DNA from: Bacteroidales bacterium
Lineage (GTDB): Bacteria > Bacteroidota > Bacteroidia > Bacteroidales > GCA-2748055
NCBI GenBank assembly: GCA_023135025.1
Contig: JAGLTY010000084.1
Location: forward strand, 1-8,017
Reading direction: 5' to 3'
Length of the DNA stretch: 8,017 nt
In this document: positions 1 through 5,359 of the stretch, one piece after another
How positions within the stretch are numbered: position 1 is the stretch's first letter
Layout of the letters: each line of letters begins with the position of its first letter
Position numbers and translations under genes: made by a program
Notes under the pieces: generated by a model
What the model was told of the DNA's origin: nothing
Databases searched by the model: none
The model's input: only the letters and a program-made list of their open reading frames with translations

Positions 1-255
1 GTGGAAGTGAAAATATTCCTGCTGGCTGACGCGGTATTTTGTGGATTGCCGGATCAAAACACACCCAATGGATATTACAACATTGAACGCATGCTCAAAT
101 CTGTAATCCAGAAAGGCGGAGAAGTGAAAAGTTGCGGTGGGTGTTCAGAAGCTCGAGGCATTGAAAAGATTCCTTTTGTTAGAGGAGTAAAATTGAGCAA
201 TATGAAAGAATTTTCCCAATGGACTATGGAATGCGATAAGGTGATCACATTTTAG
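1..255 (+). CDS. DsrE-family (sulfur-relay-like) protein, 5' end missing
   Basis: The 84 codons visible are the C-terminal part of a small DsrE/DsrF-like protein. The frame is open to the window edge, so the GTG at base 1 is an ordinary Val codon rather than a start; roughly 30 N-terminal residues (first strand and helix) should lie to the left. The match rests on the run FLLADAV (visible residues 6-12), the TPNGYYNIERML block (21-32), GGEVKSCGGC (39-48), ARGI (51-54) and the terminal DKVITF (79-84), which are hallmarks of soluble single-domain DsrE proteins. Cysteines are at 14, 45, 48 and 78. Cys14 and the CGGC pair are where family members usually keep cysteines, and sulfur-carrier or redox-relay chemistry is the family's general theme. 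The exact substrate is unknown. It is cytoplasmic, with no membrane segment. A membrane-protein gene follows after 48 bases, probably co-transcribed. Family is secure; function is inferred. Confidence 0.88.
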   Translation: MEVKIFLLADAVFCGLPDQNTPNGYYNIERMLKSVIQKGGEVKSCGGCSEARGIEKIPFVRGVKLSNMKEFSQWTMECDKVITF

Positions 256-292
256 ATTTAGGAGCTTCAATCTATCTAAATTTTCAAACAAA

Positions 293-298
293 AGAGAG
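293..298 (+). promoter_or_regulatory. Ribosome binding site deciding the membrane-protein start
   Basis: AGAGAG ends five bases before the ATG at 304 but overlaps the alternative GTG at 298. That spacing favours the ATG and gives a protein of 283 rather than 285 residues. The site is weak, as is common in Bacteroidota. Confidence 0.45.
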
Positions 299-303
299 TG
301 GAT

Positions 304-1155
304 ATGAGAATAAAGAAACCTGTTATTGGAATTCTGGCCTTTTTTATTGTATTGCTAACGATGCCTTTAGGTCACGCGGCAATGATACTTATGGAAAAGG
401 CCTTTGGCCATCAATACATTTATCAGGCCGCCATCATATTGGGTATTGTGGGAGCTTTCCTTCTGGTATGGGGAGTCTTCTCAACAAACGATAACAGGGC
501 AACCTTCCTGGGGCTATTTGCTGGTCTATTCATCTGGACCGGCTGGATCGAGTTTGCCTTTGTCTATTATGCAAACCGATTTGGAGTAGAACCTTTGATG
601 TCGGGTGGGGAAATAGTGACAAAGCCTGAGTATTTAATTATGCCCTCTTCGGTTGGTTTCTGGGCAATAATGATGATCTATTTTTCTTTTGGAACCAAAA
701 CAGGCTGCCGTTTTTTCAACTGGATTCAAAAGAGGATAAGAGTATCCAAAACCATTGATTTTAAACCCCCACACAAGAATGTTGCTATGACCACATTTAT
801 GGAATTAGTTTTCCTGTTGTGGACATTTTATCTGGTATTGCTGTTTGTATATGATGAAAATTTCATTGGTGAAAAGCATTTTGTAGCATATCTCGTTGCT
901 TTTGGATCCTTATTATGGTCGCTATATCTTTTTGTGAAGCTCATCAGAATATCAAAAATGGCCTATGCAATCAGATACGCCATACCCACGGTAATCATTT
1001 TCTGGAACTTTGTGGAGATACTTGGACGATGGGAGATCTTTGCAGAGATATGGGTGGAACCTGCCAAATATTGGTTTGAAATGCTTATCACAACAATAGT
1101 ATTTGTCATACTACTGATTATATTTTCCCTTGAGAAGAAAAGGGCAACTCATTAA
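304..1155 (+). CDS. Eight-helix integral membrane protein of unknown function
   Basis: I do not recognise this 283-residue protein. It is very hydrophobic, with likely membrane helices near residues 7-29, 40-59, 67-90, 110-130, 164-183, 193-212, 226-243 and 258-276. There is a basic cytoplasmic-looking loop at 141-159 and a basic C-terminus (EKKR). Glutamates sit within or beside helices, with tryptophans nearby (WTGWIEF 78-84, FWNFVEIL 233-240). The two halves look related: KPV 5-7 matches KNV 158-160, Gly35 matches Gly189, Glu83 matches Glu238, VEP 95-97 matches VEP 251-253, and FS 127-128 matches FS 274-275. This suggests a duplicated four-helix unit. There is a single cysteine (135). The ATG at 304 is preferred over an in-frame GTG at 298 because AGAGAG (293-298) lies five bases before it. 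It follows the DsrE-like gene closely, so the two may be one transcription unit. A role as a transporter, a quinone-linked membrane subunit or a sensor cannot be told apart from sequence alone. Confidence 0.82.
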   Translation: MRIKKPVIGILAFFIVLLTMPLGHAAMILMEKAFGHQYIYQAAIILGIVGAFLLVWGVFSTNDNRATFLGLFAGLFIWTGWIEFAFVYYANRFGVEPLMSGGEIVTKPEYLIMPSSVGFWAIMMIYFSFGTKTGCRFFNWIQKRIRVSKTIDFKPPHKNVAMTTFMELVFLLWTFYLVLLFVYDENFIGEKHFVAYLVAFGSLLWSLYLFVKLIRISKMAYAIRYAIPTVIIFWNFVEILGRWEIFAEIWVEPAKYWFEMLITTIVFVILLIIFSLEKKRATH

Positions 1156-1170
1156 TATCCAAATTAATAA

Positions 1171-1216
1171 CCCGGTATTGAACGGCTATTTGTGAAATAA
1201 TACCGAGCCCGGTATT
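1171..1216 (-). terminator. Overlapping inverted repeats at the convergent gene ends, possible terminator
   Basis: CCCGGTATT occurs at 1171-1179 and again at 1208-1216. Its complementary core AATACCG lies between them at 1199-1205. The middle arm can pair with either flank: a seven-pair stem with a four-base loop (1199-1205 with 1210-1216, inside the last codons of the GH92 gene), or a seven-pair stem with a 19-base loop spanning its stop codon (1173-1179 with 1199-1205). Read on the minus strand, the second stem is followed by a loose T-rich stretch (GGTTATTAATTT) rather than a clean T run. It would end the glycosidase operon where it meets the plus-strand gene. No stability was calculated, so this is tentative. 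Confidence 0.3.
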
Positions 1217-4200
1217 TCCTGCTTCTCAACACCAGGTCCCTTCCAGCTTACTTTCAGCAAATTGGTGCCGCCTTCCTGGAAGTATTTCACGACGATGGGG
1301 TAGGTGCCCTTTTTGAGCGCCATGGTTTTTTTCCTTTCGATGGCAGGGTGCAGGCCGTCATTATCAATGATCGGCTCTTCAGCCAGGTACATTTTACTTC
1401 CGTCATTGGTTTTCAGATAAAAAGTGTACAGTCCATCCTGCGGGATCTTCATATAACCCTCAAAATCAAATGCAAAATAAGTTTCACTCTCTCTTGCCCC
1501 TATGGTGAGATTTGAGGTGATACCAGATTTCAGAGGTTCCAAATTGGCAAAATCATTGACCATGCGAAAAGCTCCTGAATAATAATTATAACGCAAACCG
1601 GCTTTAACGGGGCCTGGTTCCACAGGTTGTCTGAACAGGGTTTTCTTAAATTCGGCTGTTGCGGGCAAACTGGCCTGATCACCCCTGAAGGCGATCATGT
1701 TAATGGTGGTGGTTTGATGAATGGTAAAGGGCCCGGTAAACAATTTTGCACATTTGTCTGGCTCTTCTCCATCCAGGGAATAATAGATATCTGTGCCATC
1801 TGTATCACACTCTATGGAAACCACTGCCTTTTCAAGGAACTGTTTTTCCGGATTGGTTACATAAGGTGGAGTAATCGGAGGTTCTAACTCATATGTATGA
1901 GGAGGTTCTGTGTCTGCAGCCCAATTCATATTCGGCTCAGGTCCCATTTCCAGGACTAATTTACCCCCCTTGACTAGTTCCGAATGATAGAACCAATAGC
2001 TGTCATGGGACTTTCCATTGAGTGTAGCCGACTGTATATATTTATTCGCTTTTGATGTATTCCTTGCCTCAATGATAAACTCTTTTCCTTTATAGTAGTT
2101 TTCATCCAACTGTATGGTAACCCTATTAAAAACCGGACTTGCAATTTCATATACAGGAAGAAGAGATGCCCCGCCATCCATTTCAAAAAGGCCCATGGCG
2201 CTCATCACATACCATGCTCCCATCTGTCCCTGATCCTCATCTCCGGGATAACCATCCACCGGGCCTGTACCATAATAGTTTTCCAGAATTGCACGAACCC
2301 ATTTCTGAGTCAGCCACGGTTTTCCGGAGTAGTTAAAAAGCCAGGCTGCCTGCATGTTAGGCTGGTTGCTGTGATTGACGAACTGACTTACGAACCGGGG
2401 TTTTGAATCTTCAAAACCTGCTTCCAGGCGACTGTTAAACTCACCCACTCCCATAAGATCGATCAGTCCCGGCACATCATGGGGAACAAACCAGGAGTAC
2501 TGCCATGCATTGCCCTCCACATAATCCTTTCCTCCAAAACTATCCTCCTTGCCAACCGCCTTTACCACAGGTTCAAATTCCTGGGACCAAGGGCCGCCTC
2601 TTTCCTTGGGCCGCATGTACCCGCTTTGCTTGTCAAAGACATTTCTGTAATACTGTGATCTATTCATGAAGTAAACATAATCATCCTCCTTACCCAGCGA
2701 TTTCGCCATCTGTGCAACGCACCAGTCATCATATGCATATTCCAGTGTATTGGAGACCGGTCCTTCATCTGCGGGAACAAATCCCTTATTCACATAGGAG
2801 AGTAAATTGCGGTTCCCAACATATCCCCCGCATTCATGAGCCCGGGCAGGTGTTGTCTGTATCTCCTTCATGGCCCTGTAGGCCTTTTCCTCGTCAAAGC
2901 CCTTGATTCCTTTTTGCCAGGCATTCACAATAAGCGGAATTTCATGTGAAGCTACCATGATGCTCGAATACTCTAAACCACCCGGACCCTTGGGCAACCA
3001 TCCACCGGCATCATAAATTTCCAGCAGGGAATTGATCCATTTTTCGGCCATATCAGGATTTACCAGTGACCAGAGCTGATTCAGATTCCAGAACGTATTC
3101 CAGAAAGCATCACAACCATATACCGGAGAGTCTGGATCATCCAATTGTTGTGTCTTCTCACACATATCCGTATACTTGCCATCCACATCGCTGAAAATGG
3201 TACGGGCACTGTAAGCCCGGTAGAGATTTGTATAGAATTTAACCTTCTCTTCCTCAGTGCCTCCTTCCACCTTGATCTTGCTTAACAGGCTGTTCCAGGT
3301 TGTTCTTGCGTTTTCGTAAACCTTATCAAACTCCCACCCGAACTGATCCATCTCTCTTTCCATGTTTAACCGGGCCTGATCAATGCTGACATATGAAATC
3401 CCGGTCTTCATCAAGACCTCCTGATCTGTTTTGGCAGAGAAGTTTACAAGGGCCCCAATATCGCTGTTATCATGAACGGAAATCTCTTCAATATTACGTT
3501 TGATGGAGTCACCTTTCCAGCCATCCATGGTTTCGAATGGCCTGTTAAACCGGGAGACAAAGTGAAGCTTGTACTCATTCCATCCGGCAACCCGGTGAAT
3601 GGTGCCAGCAATTTCAGTATCTGACACCTTATGAACGGATGCATGGATTATTTCTGGTTTTGCCTCTTCCGGTACCTGCAGATCAAACAGAACATGTGCT
3701 GAATCTGTTTCCGGATATGTATAGCGATGGAACCCACCCCTTGTGGTAGCTGTCAATTCAGCCTTAATATCATAATCATTAAGGAGTACTGAATAATAAC
3801 CAGGGGAAGCTTTTTCATTGGCATGATCAATCCTGGAACGGTACCCGCTGTCAGGATCCTCTTTTGTACCAGGAGCAGTTTTTATTTCACCGGTTGTGGG
3901 CATACACAGAAAGCTTCCCATCATCCAGGAATGCACATGGCCAAAGCCAGAAATACTTTCAATCGTGTATTCATACCCGGCATCCATCAGCCACTCGTCT
4001 GTATTATCCGGACTTAGTTTTACCATTCCAAACGGCATGGTTGGTCCGGGAAAAAGCATCCATCTGCAGTTGGAGGTTCCAAGGAAAGGATCCACGTAAT
4101 CCACGGCTTCTTTCTGCACCGGATGGGGCTGGCATCCGGTGATCAGCATGATGCCCAGAAGAATACTTATCTGTATGATTTTTTCAGATGTGATTACTGC

Positions 4201-4227
4201 CGTTAGGGTTCTGTTTTCTCCAATCAC
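1186..4227 (-). CDS. GH92 exo-alpha-mannosidase lipoprotein with chitobiase-C-like and PA14 domains
   Basis: GH92 enzymes are calcium-dependent, inverting exo-alpha-mannosidases that trim mannose from N-glycans or mannans. This protein has 1013 residues against roughly 720-770 for a plain GH92; the excess is C-terminal. In order: a lipoprotein signal ending in ITG-Cys32; the GH92 N-terminal beta domain (about 44-285, starting YVDPFLGT and FPGPTMPFGM); the helical catalytic domain (about 290-770) ending in the family's EMGPEPN motif; a chitobiase-C-like domain (about 787-863, YYSLDGEEPD); and PA14 (about 876-1013, NDGSK and IDNDGLH). Glu571 in EGNAWQY fits the catalytic acid, and Asp663 and Asp665 in PGDEDQGQM fit the catalytic base and metal region; these roles are by homology to the studied enzyme BT3990. 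The start is GTG with a strong Shine-Dalgarno. It is the last gene of the operon, probably acting in the periplasm or at the outer membrane. Linkage preference is not settled, since residues 619-620 read His-Ser where I recall alpha-1,2 enzymes having His-Glu. Confidence 0.95.
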   Translation of the reverse strand: MIGENRTLTAVITSEKIIQISILLGIMLITGCQPHPVQKEAVDYVDPFLGTSNCRWMLFPGPTMPFGMVKLSPDNTDEWLMDAGYEYTIESISGFGHVHSWMMGSFLCMPTTGEIKTAPGTKEDPDSGYRSRIDHANEKASPGYYSVLLNDYDIKAELTATTRGGFHRYTYPETDSAHVLFDLQVPEEAKPEIIHASVHKVSDTEIAGTIHRVAGWNEYKLHFVSRFNRPFETMDGWKGDSIKRNIEEISVHDNSDIGALVNFSAKTDQEVLMKTGISYVSIDQARLNMEREMDQFGWEFDKVYENARTTWNSLLSKIKVEGGTEEEKVKFYTNLYRAYSARTIFSDVDGKYTDMCEKTQQLDDPDSPVYGCDAFWNTFWNLNQLWSLVNPDMAEKWINSLLEIYDAGGWLPKGPGGLEYSSIMVASHEIPLIVNAWQKGIKGFDEEKAYRAMKEIQTTPARAHECGGYVGNRNLLSYVNKGFVPADEGPVSNTLEYAYDDWCVAQMAKSLGKEDDYVYFMNRSQYYRNVFDKQSGYMRPKERGGPWSQEFEPVVKAVGKEDSFGGKDYVEGNAWQYSWFVPHDVPGLIDLMGVGEFNSRLEAGFEDSKPRFVSQFVNHSNQPNMQAAWLFNYSGKPWLTQKWVRAILENYYGTGPVDGYPGDEDQGQMGAWYVMSAMGLFEMDGGASLLPVYEIASPVFNRVTIQLDENYYKGKEFIIEARNTSKANKYIQSATLNGKSHDSYWFYHSELVKGGKLVLEMGPEPNMNWAADTEPPHTYELEPPITPPYVTNPEKQFLEKAVVSIECDTDGTDIYYSLDGEEPDKCAKLFTGPFTIHQTTTINMIAFRGDQASLPATAEFKKTLFRQPVEPGPVKAGLRYNYYSGAFRMVNDFANLEPLKSGITSNLTIGARESETYFAFDFEGYMKIPQDGLYTFYLKTNDGSKMYLAEEPIIDNDGLHPAIERKKTMALKKGTYPIVVKYFQEGGTNLLKVSWKGPGVEKQEIPGSVLFHK
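1189..1869 (-). repeat. C-terminal cassette copy in GH92 (chitobiase-C-like plus PA14)
   Basis: This stretch encodes residues 787-1013 of the GH92 protein. Its counterpart is the end of the GH78 gene at 5363-6037, with the same two domains in the same order and similar spacing. By eye about two residues in five agree in the PA14 part, with shared blocks LEP, NDGSK, IDNDGLH, YFQ-x-GG and GPG-x-EK. The closest DNA match is 1348-1370 against 5528-5550, with 21 of 23 bases identical. This is an old diverged duplication or parallel domain acquisition, not a recent repeat. Confidence 0.8.
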
Positions 4228-4233
4228 GGTAAT

Positions 4234-4240
4234 CTCTCCT
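4234..4240 (-). promoter_or_regulatory. Strong Shine-Dalgarno for the GTG start of the GH92 gene
   Basis: On the minus strand AGGAGAG is followed by six bases (ATTACC) and then the GTG at 4227-4225. This fixes the non-ATG start. The next in-frame ATG would be codon 27, inside the signal peptide just before the lipobox, which would destroy it. The strength of the site is notable beside the upstream operon gene, which has only an A-rich leader. Confidence 0.75.
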
Positions 4241-4263
4241 GAGTACCCGGGGGCAATGATAAA

Positions 4264-5331
4264 CTATTCTTTGGTATAATCATCGTATAGATCGTTAATT
4301 GCAGGAGGATCAATTTGTCCCGTTTGAATGACCATTCGATATTTGAATGTAACTGATTGACCGGGATTCAGTGTGAGATTCAAGCTTTCTTCTCCTTCGC
4401 TAAAAGTCTCCTGGCCTAAAGGATTCGCTGCAAAAAGCCCATAACCCCGGGCATGCCAGTAAGTGGGATGACCCACATTTTCGGGATGGTCAAAAATAAT
4501 GACAGATACTTTTTCATCCTCTATTGTGCCGGATAGTTCCACCCATTTTGCCCGCTTTCCCCATACATCCAATCCTTCGGTGCCTTCACTGTTCAAATAG
4601 TGCCCGGTTACCCCGCTATTGTCCAGTTTTGCCACTTCCGTTTGATTGCCATGTTCATCGCTTAAAACCACAGGTTTATCACTTGGATGCTCAAGGGCAC
4701 GATGAACACGAATGGCCATCATCCCCTCCTTGGTGTCATTGAAAATCATCTTTTTATCCAAAGCGGTAAGTGTTGTGATGCGATCAATCCGGCGCCACTC
4801 TTCCCCTCCTGCGAACAGAAAACGTGTCTCCTCTTTCAACATCGGTTGGTTCTCAGAATTTAACCAGTTCATTGTTACTTCCAGTGAACCACTATCTTCC
4901 CCACTTTTTACCTCCTTGATCTGCTGATGACGGATGGTCCCCATTCGATGGGATTGTTCTTCTGGAGTTGCATTAGAATGACCCCAGAAGTCAATTCCGT
5001 TTATGTCCCCGTAATTCAACCACAAACCTATATGGTGAGGATGGTCGATGCGTTCGCCCGGACGTGGGTCAAGAGGATACCCACGTGTGATAAGGGATCC
5101 CTTTGCGGAGTATATCGGGTAAAGGACCGTTTTTTTCAGATCGGGAATCGTATCTGTATAGATATATGAAGTAAAGGGTCGATCACCGATAAGAATATCA
5201 ACGCGTTGATTTTCCACGCTATGAATGACCCGCACAAACGATTCCCCGTTTTCTCCATTTTTAGTACTGGAACAGCTGATCCAGAGAGCGCTAAATATAA
5301 CTACGAATAACACAATTTTTAAAGCTTTCAT
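4264..5331 (-). CDS. DUF6807 ('PmoA family') lipoprotein, function unknown
   Basis: The 355 residues match the family now called DUF6807, long mislabelled 'methane oxygenase PmoA'. It has nothing to do with membrane methane monooxygenase, because beyond the signal peptide there is no membrane helix. The signal peptide (MKALKIVLFVVIFSALWIS) ends at Cys20, a lipoprotein-like site with an imperfect lipobox (Trp at -3). Family motifs: DHPHHIGLW (96-104), GDINGIDFW (108-116), FNDTKEG (197-203), WGKRAKW (257-263), and DHPENVGHPTYWHARGYG (281-298) before ANPLG (302-306). Clustered His and Asp residues look like a ligand or metal site, although no catalysis is established. The fold is expected to be a large beta sandwich like aldose mutarotases (family knowledge, not visible directly). 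The ATG follows an A-rich stretch (AATAAAAAATATAACC) without Shine-Dalgarno. It starts 28 bases after the GH78 stop, and its own TAG precedes the GH92 start by 36 bases. It probably acts in the cell envelope on sugars related to those released by its neighbours. Confidence 0.9.
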   Translation of the reverse strand: MKALKIVLFVVIFSALWISCSSTKNGENGESFVRVIHSVENQRVDILIGDRPFTSYIYTDTIPDLKKTVLYPIYSAKGSLITRGYPLDPRPGERIDHPHHIGLWLNYGDINGIDFWGHSNATPEEQSHRMGTIRHQQIKEVKSGEDSGSLEVTMNWLNSENQPMLKEETRFLFAGGEEWRRIDRITTLTALDKKMIFNDTKEGMMAIRVHRALEHPSDKPVVLSDEHGNQTEVAKLDNSGVTGHYLNSEGTEGLDVWGKRAKWVELSGTIEDEKVSVIIFDHPENVGHPTYWHARGYGLFAANPLGQETFSEGEESLNLTLNPGQSVTFKYRMVIQTGQIDPPAINDLYDDYTKE

Positions 5332-5359
5332 GATGGTTATATTTTTTATTAAAACCAGT

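Noticed and set aside
251..280. Inverted repeat TTTAGAT / ATCTAAA after the DsrE-like gene, followed by four T
   Set aside because: The seven-pair stem has one G-C pair and a 16-base loop and overlaps the stop codon. It is too weak to call a terminator, and the next gene follows closely.
298..1155. GTG at 298 as the start of the membrane protein
   Set aside because: The only purine-rich ribosome site (293-298) overlaps this GTG but is well spaced for the ATG at 304.
3823..4142. Several overlapping plus-strand open frames of 64-92 codons opposite the GH92 N-terminal region
   Set aside because: They lie in competing frames opposite well-conserved GH92 sequence and have low-complexity, unrecognisable translations.
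4264..5331. Reading the 'PmoA' family name as methane oxidation
   Set aside because: The protein is a soluble lipoprotein with no membrane helices and a glycosidase context; the name is a historical label, not evidence of methane monooxygenase.
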